DNA of 64,000 bases from CBDBCK01 sp965203345 (lineage in GTDB: Bacteria; Chloroflexota; Dehalococcoidia; Lucifugimonadales; Lucifugimonadaceae), in NCBI GenBank assembly GCA_965203345.1, contig CBDBCK010000027.1:248001-312000 (forward strand). Direction: 5' to 3'. Of this stretch, positions 53,254 through 62,226 are shown piece by piece (positions within the stretch are counted from its first letter, which is position 1; each line of letters opens with the position of its first letter). A program made the position numbers and the translations under genes. The notes under the pieces are model-generated. The model had not been told where the DNA came from and did no database searches. It was given only the letters and a program-made list of their open reading frames with translations.

Positions 53254-56200
53254 TCATGTATTAGCCGATGTAGCAGGTTCTATGTCTGGCACCTGTTCGT
53301 CTTCGGCTCCTCCGCTTTCTGGATGGGATTTTATCTCTTCTTCTCCGGTGTCTTCTGATTCCGGGATGGCTGGTTCACTGGGTGTTGATGTGTCTTGGTT
53401 TTGCGGGTTCGGGTTTTCAGTTGTTGGTGAGTTGTCTTGGTTTTCTGTGTTTGTTGGTTCGCTGGGTGTTGATGTGTCTTGGTTTTGCGGGTTCGGGTTT
53501 TCAGTTGTTGGTGAGTTATCTTGGTTTTCTGTGTTTGTTGGTTCGCTGGGTGTTGATGTGTCTTGGTTTTGCGGGTTCGGGTTTTCAGTTGTTGGTGAGT
53601 TGTCTTGGTTTTCTGTGTTTGTTGATTCGCTGGGTGTTGATGTATCTTGGTTTTGCGGGTTCGGGTTTTCAGTTGTTGGTGAGTTGTCTTGGTTTTCTGT
53701 GTTTGTTGATTCGCTGGGTGTTGATGTATCTTGGTTTTGCGGGTTCGGGTTTTCAGTTGTTGGTGAGTTATCTTGGTTTTCTGTGTTTGTTGATTCGCTG
53801 GGTGTTGATGTATCTTGGTTTTGCGGGTTCGGGTTTTCAGTTGTTGGTGAGTTATCTTGGTTTTCTGTGTTTGTTGATTCGCTGGGTGTTGATGTATCTT
53901 GGTTTTGCGGGTTCGGGTTTTCAGTTGTTGGTGAGTTATCTTGATTTTCTGTGTTTGTTGATTCGCTGGGTGTTGATGTATCTTGGTTTTGCGGGTTCGG
54001 GTTTTCAGTTGTTGGTGAGTTATCTTTATCCTTTTTTCCGAACTTTTGGGTCACATAGCCATTTATCTTTTCCAGCGTTGAGGGACCTATGCCAGGTACG
54101 TCATCAAGCTGTTCAAGATTTTGTATGTGTCCGTGTTGTTCCCTCCAATTGATAATTTTGTTAGCAAGGGATGGTCCAATACCTGGGAGGGTGTCCAGTT
54201 CTTCAAGCGTGGCTGTGTTCAAATCTATAAGGGTCTGTGTGTCTTCTTGCCCTTTCGTTTCAGACGGCTCTGTAGGAGTTTCTGTATCTACGTTCTGTGG
54301 TTCAAACTTTTGGGTCACATAGCCACTTATCTTTTCCAGCGTTGAGGGACCTATGCCAGGTACGTCATCAAGCTGTTCAAGATTTTGTATGTGTCCGTGT
54401 TGTTCCCTCCAATTGATAATTTTGTTAGCAAGGGATGGTCCAATACCTGGGAGGGTGTCCAGTTCTTCAAGCGTGGCTGTGTTCAAATCTATAAGAGTCT
54501 GTGTGTCTTCTTGCCCTTTCGTTTCAGGTGGTTCTGTAGGAGTTTCTGTATCTACGTTCTGTGGTTCAAATTTTTGGGTTACATAGCCACTTATCTTTTC
54601 CAGCGTTGAGGGACCTATGCCAGGCACGTCATCAAGCTGTTCAAGATTTTGTATGTGTCCGTGTTGTTCCCTCCAATTGATGATTTGGTTAGCAAGGGAT
54701 GGCCCAATACCTGGGAGGGTGTTTAGCTCTTCAAACGTAGCTGTGTTCAAATCTATAAGAGTTTGTGTGTCTTCTTGCCCTTTCGTTTCAGGTGGTTCTG
54801 TAGGAGTTTCTGTATCTACGTTCTGTGGTTCAAATTTTTGGGTTACATAGCCACTTATCTTTTCCAGCGTTGAGGGGCCTATGCCAGGCACGTCATCAAG
54901 CTGTTCGAGATTTTGTATGTGTCCGTGTTGTTCCCTCCAATTGATGATTTGGTTAGCAAGGGATGGCCCAATACCTGGGAGGGTGTTTAGCTCTTCAAGC
55001 GTGGCTGTGTTCAAATCTATAAGAGTCTGTGTGTCTTCTTGCCCTTTCGTTTCAGGTGGTTCTGTAGGAGTTTCTGTATCTACGTTCTGTGGTTCAAATT
55101 TTTGGGTTACATAGCCACTTATCTTTTCTAGCGTTGAGGGGCCTATGCCAGGCACGTCATCAAGCTGTTCGAGATTTTGTATGGGTCCGTGTTGTTCCCT
55201 CCAATTGATGATTTGGTTAGCAAGGGATGGTCCAATACTTGGGAGGGTGTCCAACTCTTCAAGTGTGGCTATGTTCAAATCTACAGGAGTATGTGAGGAT
55301 CTTTGGTTCTTGGGAGACGATTTCCTGTCGTCCTCATCCGTTTCGAAAGGTTGTATCACATATTCGCGTATCTGTTCCAAGGTGTGGCTTCCTATTCCGG
55401 ACACTCCTTGAAGCTGGTTGAGACTCTTTATATGACCGTTTTTTGCACGCCATTTGATGATCCTTTCGGCAAGGGTTGGTCCTATTCCAGGGAGTAGTTT
55501 CAACTGTTCAAGGGTAGCGGTGTTCAGGTCTGTAGGAGTCTGCAGAGGTTTTTCGTCATCTATTTCCAGATCCGCCGGAGGTAATTCTGTGTCGCCCTCA
55601 TCTGTTTCAAAAGGTTGTATCACATATTCGCGTATCTGTTCCAAGATGTGGCTTCCTATTCCGGATACTTCTTGAAGCTGATTAAGACTCTCTATATGAC
55701 CTTTTTCTTCCCTCCATTTGATGATTCTTTTTGCAAGAGCCGGCCCTATATTGGGTAGTGTTTCTAGTTCTTCAGACGCAGCGATATTCAAATCTAGAAG
55801 AGACTGATAGGGTTCTTCGTGCTTTAATACCAATTGTTCTAGCGTATCTTCGAGCGAAAGTTTTTCGTCTGTCATTCCTGAGGTATTGGGAAGAGATGCC
55901 GTATTGTCTTCTGCCGTTGCCGATGGTTGTATCACGTATTCGTGTAACTGCTCCAAGGTAGCCGCTCCTATTCCGGACACCTCTAGGAGCTGTTCGAGAT
56001 TCTGTATGGGGCCGTTCTCTTCCCTCCATCTGATAATTCTTTCGGCTAGAGCCGGCCCTATATTAGGGAGTGTTTCCAGCTCTTCAGACGTAGCAGTGTT
56101 CAAATCTATAAGAGTCTGTGTGGGTTTTTCCTCATTCGTACTTGGAGTATTTGGTGATGATTCTGTTCTGTTACCGTCCGTCGTCCCCTGAAGGTCTGTT

Positions 56201-56547
56201 GTGGATATCTCGTTTATTACTACTTTTTGACCATCTTTCAACATGCTCGCCATGTTTAAAAGACGCATATCTGCTTTCTTAGTGAACCCACCAGAAATAT
56301 CCACTAGGTCTTTCAGTCGAGCGTGAGGTGGTAGCTCATACACACCTGGATTATGCACTTGGCCTGCTATTTCGGCAACTATGGGTGAAGGTACAGGGAG
56401 GATAATCTCAACGCCTCCTGTTGGGCGTGTGAAAACCCAAACAAAGGCTCCCGTAATCGTCAGAGCTACGGCTATGACGACCAGAATGTTGGCTATCTTA
56501 TCTCTGTTTGAAGATGTGACTTCACAGGTTGTTTTTTCTTCAACCAT
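53254..56547 (-). CDS. comEA: giant ComEA-like DNA-binding protein with SLBB domain, eight helix-hairpin-helix modules and repetitive tail
   Basis: ComEA is the membrane-anchored receptor that binds double-stranded DNA and hands it to ComEC. Here the order is one membrane helix (18-39), an SLBB domain (about 57-112, EIAGQVHNPGVYELPPHA), eight (HhH)2 modules from about residue 145, then a Pro/Asn/Thr/Glu-rich tail. Each module follows DLNTATxEELxTLPxIGPxLA...GIGxxTLEqI. Ordinary ComEA proteins have about 200-250 residues and one module; this has 1097. Modules 4-8 are nearly identical with a 264-bp period. It lies directly upstream of comEC on the same strand, supporting the role. Confidence 0.88.
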   Translation of the reverse strand: MVEEKTTCEVTSSNRDKIANILVVIAVALTITGAFVWVFTRPTGGVEIILPVPSPIVAEIAGQVHNPGVYELPPHARLKDLVDISGGFTKKADMRLLNMASMLKDGQKVVINEISTTDLQGTTDGNRTESSPNTPSTNEEKPTQTLIDLNTATSEELETLPNIGPALAERIIRWREENGPIQNLEQLLEVSGIGAATLEQLHEYVIQPSATAEDNTASLPNTSGMTDEKLSLEDTLEQLVLKHEEPYQSLLDLNIAASEELETLPNIGPALAKRIIKWREEKGHIESLNQLQEVSGIGSHILEQIREYVIQPFETDEGDTELPPADLEIDDEKPLQTPTDLNTATLEQLKLLPGIGPTLAERIIKWRAKNGHIKSLNQLQGVSGIGSHTLEQIREYVIQPFETDEDDRKSSPKNQRSSHTPVDLNIATLEELDTLPSIGPSLANQIINWREQHGPIQNLEQLDDVPGIGPSTLEKISGYVTQKFEPQNVDTETPTEPPETKGQEDTQTLIDLNTATLEELNTLPGIGPSLANQIINWREQHGHIQNLEQLDDVPGIGPSTLEKISGYVTQKFEPQNVDTETPTEPPETKGQEDTQTLIDLNTATFEELNTLPGIGPSLANQIINWREQHGHIQNLEQLDDVPGIGPSTLEKISGYVTQKFEPQNVDTETPTEPPETKGQEDTQTLIDLNTATLEELDTLPGIGPSLANKIINWREQHGHIQNLEQLDDVPGIGPSTLEKISGYVTQKFEPQNVDTETPTEPSETKGQEDTQTLIDLNTATLEELDTLPGIGPSLANKIINWREQHGHIQNLEQLDDVPGIGPSTLEKINGYVTQKFGKKDKDNSPTTENPNPQNQDTSTPSESTNTENQDNSPTTENPNPQNQDTSTPSESTNTENQDNSPTTENPNPQNQDTSTPSESTNTENQDNSPTTENPNPQNQDTSTPSESTNTENQDNSPTTENPNPQNQDTSTPSESTNTENQDNSPTTENPNPQNQDTSTPSEPTNTENQDNSPTTENPNPQNQDTSTPSEPTNTENQDNSPTTENPNPQNQDTSTPSEPAIPESEDTGEEEIKSHPESGGAEDEQVPDIEPATSANT
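53371..54021. repeat. tandem 84-bp repeat encoding the ComEA tail
   Basis: Nearly identical 84-bp units (28 residues, beginning NSPTTENPNPQNQDTSTPSE) occur seven times in full plus one partial copy. Five full copies read PSES and two read PSEP. The composition (Asn, Gln, Thr, Ser, Pro, Glu) suggests a flexible spacer. Such low divergence indicates recent expansion and a risk of assembly collapse, so the copy number may not be exact. Confidence 0.92.
54040..56115. repeat. tandem helix-hairpin-helix module array in comEA
   Basis: Eight modules are encoded in tandem. The last five share a 264-bp (88-residue) period and near-identity, including the linker QKFEPQNVDTETPTEP. The first three are more diverged and have different linkers (IQPFETDEG/D types in modules 2 and 3). 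This gradient suggests an older set at the N-terminal end and a newer expansion toward the C-terminus. Confidence 0.9.
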
Positions 56548-56605
56548 CTTGTTTAACTCGCAGGTAATGGCGGCTAACGCGATTAACTAATACCTGTCTT
56601 TTGGT

Positions 56606-56630
56606 CAGTAAGCTGTACAATAGCTTACTG
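56606..56630. promoter_or_regulatory. inverted repeat in the comEA / enolase-superfamily divergent region
   Basis: A perfect 9-bp inverted repeat CAGTAAGCT/AGCTTACTG with a 7-bp centre lies 55 bp before the plus-strand gene and 59 bp before comEA. The centre holds TACAAT, a possible -10 element. The dyad could be an operator controlling either gene, but no regulator gene is adjacent. Confidence 0.4.
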
Positions 56631-56684
56631 TAACTTACTTGCAACAGTTTAACTCATAAGAGCTTAGGAGATGGAAAAGCGCAA

Positions 56685-57839
56685 ATGAAGATAGAGTCCG
56701 TCAATATAACTGTATTTCGATATAAGTCACGTATCGTGAGTGACTCAGACGGACACACACATCCAGGCCCGGAACATGATGCTCTCTCTGCCTTGGTTTC
56801 TATAAAAACTGTTGACGGTGTTGAAGGGTTTTCATTTGGTTCTCCTGAGACCCTACGACCTTACGTTGTGGACAATTTTTTGCGGAACGTCTTGATAGGT
56901 AAAAACGCTATGGACAGAGAAGCTTTATGGCATGGCATGGCTCGTTGGCAAAGAGGGAGCGGAGGACAGCTGACCGATAGAGCTTTAGCTTCAGTGGAGA
57001 CAGCACTTTGGGATCTGGCTGGACGCTCGTTGGGCATGCCGGTGTGGCGTCTGCTCGGCGGATACAGAGATAAGGTTCCGGCCTATGGAAGCACTATGTG
57101 CGGAGATGAGATAGAAAACGGTCTCGCCACCCCTGAAGACTACGGAAGGTTCGCTGAAGCTCTAGCTAAGCGAGGTTACAAAGCGATAAAACTTCACACC
57201 TGGATGCCTCCAGTCTCGTGGGCTCCTAGCGTGAAGATGGATATAGCGGCGTGTGCCGTCGTACGAGAAGCAGTAGGCGAAGATTTTCCATTGATGCTGG
57301 ATGCAAATCATTGGTATAGCAGAACTGAGGCTTATGATCTAGGCAAAGCTATTCAGGATATGAATTACTACTGGTACGAAGAGCCAATGGATGAGCACTC
57401 CATGTCTTCTTACCAATGGCTTGCCTGTAATTTAGCTATTCCTATACTTGGTCCAGAGTATGCTGAAGGGAAATTCTATACTCGAGGCGAATGGATAACC
57501 TCAGGTGCTTGCGATATATCACGTTCAGGCGTGATGGACGTAGGAGGAATTCAGCCTACTATTAAGACGGCCCACTTAGCGGAATCTTTTAATATGGACT
57601 GTGAAATACACGGTGGAGGTGCAGGAAATCTAGCTGTGCTTGGGGCTATTTCCAACGCCAGATGGTATGAAAGAGGGCTTCTCCACCCTTTTATAGACTA
57701 CAATGAACCTCCTCCGTATCTTCACTCAATTATTGATCCGATGGATGAGGAGGGTTTCATACCTATGCCAATGCGTCCAGGATTAGGAGAAGATATCCAC
57801 TTCGAATATATAGCCGATAACATTGTCGGCAAGTATTGA
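56685..57839 (+). CDS. enolase-superfamily (mandelate racemase/muconate lactonizing type) enzyme
   Basis: This 384-residue protein has the capping domain plus barrel of the enolase superfamily, which abstracts a proton alpha to a carboxylate. The general-base region is AIKLHTW (KxH type), metal ligands are in LDANHWY, WYEEPM and LGPEYAEG, and a conserved His is in EIHGGGAG. Sugar-acid dehydration or racemisation is likely; the exact substrate cannot be read. It is 43 bp upstream of ilvE. Confidence 0.9.
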   Translation: MKIESVNITVFRYKSRIVSDSDGHTHPGPEHDALSALVSIKTVDGVEGFSFGSPETLRPYVVDNFLRNVLIGKNAMDREALWHGMARWQRGSGGQLTDRALASVETALWDLAGRSLGMPVWRLLGGYRDKVPAYGSTMCGDEIENGLATPEDYGRFAEALAKRGYKAIKLHTWMPPVSWAPSVKMDIAACAVVREAVGEDFPLMLDANHWYSRTEAYDLGKAIQDMNYYWYEEPMDEHSMSSYQWLACNLAIPILGPEYAEGKFYTRGEWITSGACDISRSGVMDVGGIQPTIKTAHLAESFNMDCEIHGGGAGNLAVLGAISNARWYERGLLHPFIDYNEPPPYLHSIIDPMDEEGFIPMPMRPGLGEDIHFEYIADNIVGKY

Positions 57840-57882
57840 TAAACCGTAGTACTCTGTTTTATTTATGAAGAAAGGCGATTAA

Positions 57883-58824
57883 ATGCAGGCGACTCCTTAT
57901 GCTTTGATGGGCGAACAGTTCGTACCTTTAAACGAAGCTAATGTAAGTATTATGACTCATGCCCTCCATTATGGTACCACTTGCTTTGAAGGCATACGAG
58001 GCAACTGGAATCCCGATTCACAGACTCTGTTTGTGTTCCGAATGCGAGACCATTATGAGAGGCTTGAACGTGGCTCAAAGATGCTGTTAATGGGCATGCC
58101 GTTTTCTGTAGATAAGGCCTGTGAATTGACCGCAGAACTTTTGAAGACATGCGGATACAGAGAAGACGTGTACATCCGGCCAATTGTGTACAAGAGCTCT
58201 GAGAAGATCGCTAACCTCAACTTGCACGACTTGGAAAGCCAGATAGCCGTGGTGGTTATACCCTTCGGCAACTACATCGACGGATCCAAGCCTATCAAAT
58301 GCATGACCTCCTCTTGGAGGCGTCCTGAAGATTACATGATCCCCACTCGGGTAAAGCTGTCTGCCCTCTACACGATCAGTATATTGGCAAAGAGCGAAGC
58401 GATAGCTGGAGGATTTGAAGAAGCCATACTACTCAATAACGCTGGCTTGGTTTCAGAAGGAAGTGGTGAGAACATTTTTCTTGTTAAAAATGGTGTTATC
58501 CATACTCCTAGAACTTCGGATGATTGTCTTGTTGGCATCACGCGAGATTCGGCTATTCGGTTGTCTGAAGAGGAGCTGGATATGGAGGTCATTGAGAGGC
58601 CTATCCAGCGTAGTGAGCTATACCTTGCTGACGAGATATTTCTTACAGGGACGGCGGCGCATATCACACCCGTCGGTTCACTTGACAACCGTCTTGTAGC
58701 AGACGGTTCGCTGGGACCCGTTACCATGAAGCTCCAGAAGCTGTACAAGGACGCTATTTACGGACGCGACGAGAACAGGCTGGATTGGTGCTTCCCAGTG
58801 GAAATAGATCGAAGAGATGGGTAG
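57883..58824 (+). CDS. ilvE: branched-chain amino acid aminotransferase
   Basis: This class IV PLP aminotransferase of 313 residues transfers amino groups between glutamate and branched-chain 2-oxoacids. The N-terminal GTTCFEGIRGNW, the PLP lysine in RVKLSALYTISILAKSEA and the cofactor loop SEGSGENIFLVKNG are present. The final DRRDG tail is short. The AGGCG upstream of the ATG is a weak ribosome site. Confidence 0.92.
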   Translation: MQATPYALMGEQFVPLNEANVSIMTHALHYGTTCFEGIRGNWNPDSQTLFVFRMRDHYERLERGSKMLLMGMPFSVDKACELTAELLKTCGYREDVYIRPIVYKSSEKIANLNLHDLESQIAVVVIPFGNYIDGSKPIKCMTSSWRRPEDYMIPTRVKLSALYTISILAKSEAIAGGFEEAILLNNAGLVSEGSGENIFLVKNGVIHTPRTSDDCLVGITRDSAIRLSEEELDMEVIERPIQRSELYLADEIFLTGTAAHITPVGSLDNRLVADGSLGPVTMKLQKLYKDAIYGRDENRLDWCFPVEIDRRDG

Positions 58825-58844
58825 CTTTGGATTTAGGTGTAGAA

Positions 58845-59468
58845 ATGCCGGCCGAATTTGAGGCTGTAAGATCCCTTTTCAACTTCCATTACATTATCTT
58901 CGCGTTTCTGACCTGCTTGGGGGCTCTTCAAATCGCTGCGGCAGCATCGTCGCGTCGCGGCCTCTATGTTCTGCCAAGCAGGGGAATAACTTATATCGCC
59001 GGTCTTATTCTGATTTTTTCAGCGTCCGCTTTCTTGTTTTTGTCACCTCTTTGGATAGATGGGCCTTGGGTGAATGCCTCTGCTGATTCATCTTCTAGGC
59101 TGTGGGGTAGGGCACAGTTGACCGGGCTAGGCTACGCTCGTAACGTTAATGATATTGACGGTGGTTTGGCTGGGACGGATCAGGCTTCTCTCTTTGCAGG
59201 CGCTGCGGCCTTAGCATTTCTGGCCTCTCTAGCCATGGGGCAAGTTAATAGTTTCTTATTCTATAGACGCATAAAGAATAAAGGCACTGAGGTACCAGAT
59301 GGTTTGGAGTCGCTCGACTTTTACCTCTTTGGAAAGGCTGCTGTTTCATCTTTTCGAATTACGCAGCGTCGGTTCATCCCTTATCTGAACTCATCATTGC
59401 GGGCGTCTCCAGAGATATCTATATGGAAGATAGTTGTAAACGCTATGGCTCGCCGTGAATCAAATTGA
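58845..59468 (+). CDS. membrane protein of unknown function
   Basis: This protein of about 207 residues has three hydrophobic segments (HYIIFAFLTCLGALQIAAAA, YIAGLILIFSASAFLFLSP and ASLFAGAAALAFLASLAMG). A soluble C-terminal part follows. I do not recognise a family. The start is uncertain; the ATG used lies 20 bp after the ilvE stop, and an earlier TTG or GTG would overlap ilvE. It overlaps the next gene by 14 bp, so the two may form a unit. Confidence 0.7.
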   Translation: MPAEFEAVRSLFNFHYIIFAFLTCLGALQIAAAASSRRGLYVLPSRGITYIAGLILIFSASAFLFLSPLWIDGPWVNASADSSSRLWGRAQLTGLGYARNVNDIDGGLAGTDQASLFAGAAALAFLASLAMGQVNSFLFYRRIKNKGTEVPDGLESLDFYLFGKAAVSSFRITQRRFIPYLNSSLRASPEISIWKIVVNAMARRESN

Positions 59469-60039
59469 TATAGATATATTTTTTTGGCTCAATGGGCTTG
59501 CTGGGAAAGTCCCATGGTTGGACGCCCTCTTCTTGATTATAATGAACGACTACCTTATTCCGGTTTTGCTATCTTCCTTCCTACTTGCGTTGTGGATAAC
59601 AGGACAAACTCGTATGGAGAGGTTGCGTTCTCAATGGTGGATGCTGGTGGGCGTTACAGGCGTGGGCTTCAGTAATATCGGTGTAGCGGTTATTAACGTA
59701 ATCTGGCCCCGTCCTCGTCCTTTTAATGAGTTAGACGGTGTGAATCTGTTGTTTTATGCCCCTACCAATCCATCTTTTCCTGCTAATCCGGTAGCGGTAG
59801 GTGCTGCAGTAGCGACGGTGTTTTGGGTAGTCTCCCCTAGGATGAGTTTTATGCTTTTCAGCATAACCCTGCTTATGGGATTTGCAAGGATATATGGAGG
59901 TGTATTTTACCCTTCGGATATTCTTGCCGGAGTTGTTCTGGGCATCGCCGCTTCCCTTTCTGCAGCGTTAACATTTCGTCTTGGTCATCCTTTGCCTGTC
60001 CTTTTTATAAGGTTACTTAGGAGCGTCGCTTTAGCTTAA
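59455..60039 (+). CDS. PAP2-like membrane protein lacking catalytic histidines
   Basis: This 194-residue membrane protein matches type 2 phosphatidic acid phosphatases in layout. Motif 1 is WPRPRPF, motif 2 is PSFPANPVAV and motif 3 is ARIYGGVFYPSD. In active enzymes motif 2 contains a His where Pro112 stands, and motif 3 has His where Phe151 stands; the motif 1 Lys is also absent. Arg145 and Asp155 remain. Phosphatase activity is therefore unlikely. It overlaps the preceding membrane protein gene. Confidence 0.82.
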   Translation: MNQIDIDIFFWLNGLAGKVPWLDALFLIIMNDYLIPVLLSSFLLALWITGQTRMERLRSQWWMLVGVTGVGFSNIGVAVINVIWPRPRPFNELDGVNLLFYAPTNPSFPANPVAVGAAVATVFWVVSPRMSFMLFSITLLMGFARIYGGVFYPSDILAGVVLGIAASLSAALTFRLGHPLPVLFIRLLRSVALA

Positions 60040-60124
60040 GTATGAGCACCTATCATAGAAACGTCTAACATAGTGCTCTGCCGATGTTTTAAATTTGGGC
60101 ACGCAGTCTTCAAATCGGTTTTTC

Positions 60125-60152
60125 TTGGTCTGCAAGTTTGCGACTTTATAAA
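60125..60152 (+). promoter_or_regulatory. sigma-70-like promoter for glyA
   Basis: TTGGTC (60125-60130), a 16-bp spacer and TATAAA (60147-60152) precede glyA by about 28 bp. A GGAAGGA ribosome-binding site lies between. Confidence 0.5.
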
Positions 60153-60180
60153 GCCCATAACGGAAGGAATACAACTCTAG

Positions 60181-61422
60181 ATGGAATCTATGATACAGTC
60201 GGTAGACCCGGAAGTAGCTGTGGCCATACGTGCTGAAGAACGTAGACAGCGGGAAACATTAGTACTTATAGCCTCAGAAAACTACGCCTCAAGGGCAGTG
60301 CTTGAGGTTGCGAGTTCCGTGTTTACAAATAAATATGCCGAAGGATATCCAGACGCCCGTTATTACGCAGGGTGTGAGCAAGCCGACGTTGTAGAAAATT
60401 TAGCTAGAGAGCGAGCGATGCGTCTCTTCAGGACAGAGCATGTAAATGTTCAACCACATAGCGGTTCTCAGGCGAATATGGCGGCATTTTTTGCGCTGCT
60501 TGATCCAGGTGATGAGGTGTTATCAATGTCACTTGACCATGGAGGACATCTAACTCATGGTTCTAGTGCGAGTTTTTCAGGTAAGCTCTACCGATTCCAA
60601 TTTTACGGCGTAGACAAAGATTCGGAAGTTTTAGACTACGATGCCATATTGGAAAAAGCTCTTGTAATGAAGCCTAAATTAATAATTGCTGGCTGTTCCG
60701 CTTACTCCCGAAAGCTAAACTTTGAACGATTCAGACAAATAGCAGACGCAACGGGTTCTCTTCTGTTAGCTGATATAGCGCATATATCTGGCTTGATAGT
60801 TGCCGGCGCACACCCCTCTCCCATCCCACACGCGCATATTTCTACCACTACTACCCACAAAACCTTACGAGGCCCCCGCGGAGCTATAGGCATGGCTAAT
60901 ATAGAGCTCGCAAAAAAGTATGACTCTGCAGTCTTTCCCAGAATGCAAGGAGGTCCTTTGATGCACATCATCTTAGCCAAGGCCGTCGCTTTTAAAGAGG
61001 CCAGTGAACCGTCCTTCAAAGAGTATGGCCGTCAAGTGGTCTCGAATGCTAAAGCGATGGCAGAAGAGCTGAAACGAGGCGGTGTACGTCTGATATCTGG
61101 AGGCACTGACAATCATATGATTCTGCTTGATATGCGCCCGATGGGGTTGAGCGGATCAGAGACCGAGGGTATTCTCAGTCGAGCGGGTATCATAGTGAAT
61201 AAGAATGCTATTCCGTTTGACCCTTTGCCTCCCCGTATAGCATCAGGAGTCCGAATAGGCACTCCTGCTCTGACGACCCGCGGGATGAGAGAACCCGATA
61301 TTAGGTGTGTGGCTGAGCTCATGCTGGATGCCTTGCGCTACAAAGATTCTGACGAAAAACTCAAAGCTGTACGTGAAAAGGTAAAATCCTTTGCGGAACA
61401 GTTCCATGTCCCGAGTTTCTAA
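60181..61422 (+). CDS. glyA: serine hydroxymethyltransferase
   Basis: This PLP enzyme interconverts serine and glycine with tetrahydrofolate. The 413-residue length and the motifs LIASENYASRAVLE, NKYAEGYPDARYYAG, QPHSGSQANMA and the PLP lysine region TTTTHKTLRGPRGA are all standard. It has its own promoter and precedes the rpsF operon by 60 bp. Confidence 0.97.
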   Translation: MESMIQSVDPEVAVAIRAEERRQRETLVLIASENYASRAVLEVASSVFTNKYAEGYPDARYYAGCEQADVVENLARERAMRLFRTEHVNVQPHSGSQANMAAFFALLDPGDEVLSMSLDHGGHLTHGSSASFSGKLYRFQFYGVDKDSEVLDYDAILEKALVMKPKLIIAGCSAYSRKLNFERFRQIADATGSLLLADIAHISGLIVAGAHPSPIPHAHISTTTTHKTLRGPRGAIGMANIELAKKYDSAVFPRMQGGPLMHIILAKAVAFKEASEPSFKEYGRQVVSNAKAMAEELKRGGVRLISGGTDNHMILLDMRPMGLSGSETEGILSRAGIIVNKNAIPFDPLPPRIASGVRIGTPALTTRGMREPDIRCVAELMLDALRYKDSDEKLKAVREKVKSFAEQFHVPSF

Positions 61423-61482
61423 TCCTCTTGAGGATGATAAAATAGTTCAAGAATGCTGTTGCAAGATAGGGAAGGATAAAGA

Positions 61483-61764
61483 GTGCGAGAATACGAAATA
61501 ATGTGGATACTGCCGGGAGATTCGACGGAAAAGCAGGTAGACGACTCTATCGTTCTTGTTAAGAACGCTGTTGAGTCGCGAGGAGGGGAGATTGAAACTG
61601 CCTCTCTCTGGCAAAAGCGAACTTTGTCCTACCCCATAAAGAACTTTACGGAGGGTACTTATTGTTTAGCGCAGTTTTTGGTAGAAAGAGAAATCGCGTC
61701 TGAATTGAACGGACTGTTTCAAGCAGAGCAGTCTATACTTCGGCATTTAATAGTCTCAAAGTAA
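61483..61764 (+). CDS. rpsF: 30S ribosomal protein S6
   Basis: This 93-residue protein starts REYEIMWILPGD and has the S6 pattern RTLSYPIKNFTEGTYCLAQF. It begins at GTG with GGAAGGA upstream. The order rpsF-ssb-rpsR is conserved across bacteria. Confidence 0.95.
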   Translation: MREYEIMWILPGDSTEKQVDDSIVLVKNAVESRGGEIETASLWQKRTLSYPIKNFTEGTYCLAQFLVEREIASELNGLFQAEQSILRHLIVSK

Positions 61765-61803
61765 ATGTAGATAACTGCTACTACTGATTAGGAGGGAACG
61801 TTA

Positions 61804-62226
61804 ATGAGCTTCAACCAAATAACCCTATCCGGACATGTCGGACAGGATCCTACTATGCGTTACACGCCTAACGGCGACCCGGTATGCAACTTTAGTATGG
61901 CGGTTAATACCAGACGGGCTGGCCAAGAAGAGACTGAATGGTTTAGAGTAACTTGTTGGCGCAGACTGGCAGAGACCGTTGGTCAGTACGTAACTAAAGG
62001 CATGCGTGTTCTAGTGTCGGGAAGACTCCGTAGTCGTACTTGGACAGGCGATGATGGTAAAGATCGTTTCGAGAATGAGGTTATAGCGAGTACAGTTGTG
62101 TTTCTTGAGCGTGCGACAGGACAGCAGGAACAAAGTGTACAGCCGCCATCCTCAGATGATGCGACAGCTCGCTCCGGAAGCACGCCTCCTCCGGAATCGA
62201 TGGAGGTGGAGGATCTGCCTTGGTAA
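61804..62226 (+). CDS. ssb: single-stranded DNA-binding protein
   Basis: This 140-residue OB-fold protein begins [20 protein letters not shown] and carries [13 protein letters not shown] and [15 protein letters not shown] Ser/Pro-rich tail ends in the acidic tip EVEDLPW, which serves as the partner-docking peptide (DLPF in many homologues). GGAGG precedes the ATG, and the end of the gene holds the ribosome site for rpsR. Confidence 0.96.
   Translation: MSFNQITLSGHVGQDPTMRYTPNGDPVCNFSMAVNTRRAGQEETEWFRVTCWRRLAETVGQYVTKGMRVLVSGRLRSRTWTGDDGKDRFENEVIASTVVFLERATGQQEQSVQPPSSDDATARSGSTPPPESMEVEDLPW

Noticed and set aside
53219..54152. Two long overlapping plus-strand frames of 241 and 256 residues with hydrophobic repeats
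   Set aside because: They are antisense shadows of the 84-bp repeat in comEA. A repeat whose length is a multiple of three keeps all frames open once one is open, and no start signals or family match exist.
53371..56115. Regular repeats that might suggest a CRISPR or minisatellite array
   Set aside because: The repeats are contiguous, without unique spacers, and are in frame within one coding sequence; they encode protein modules.
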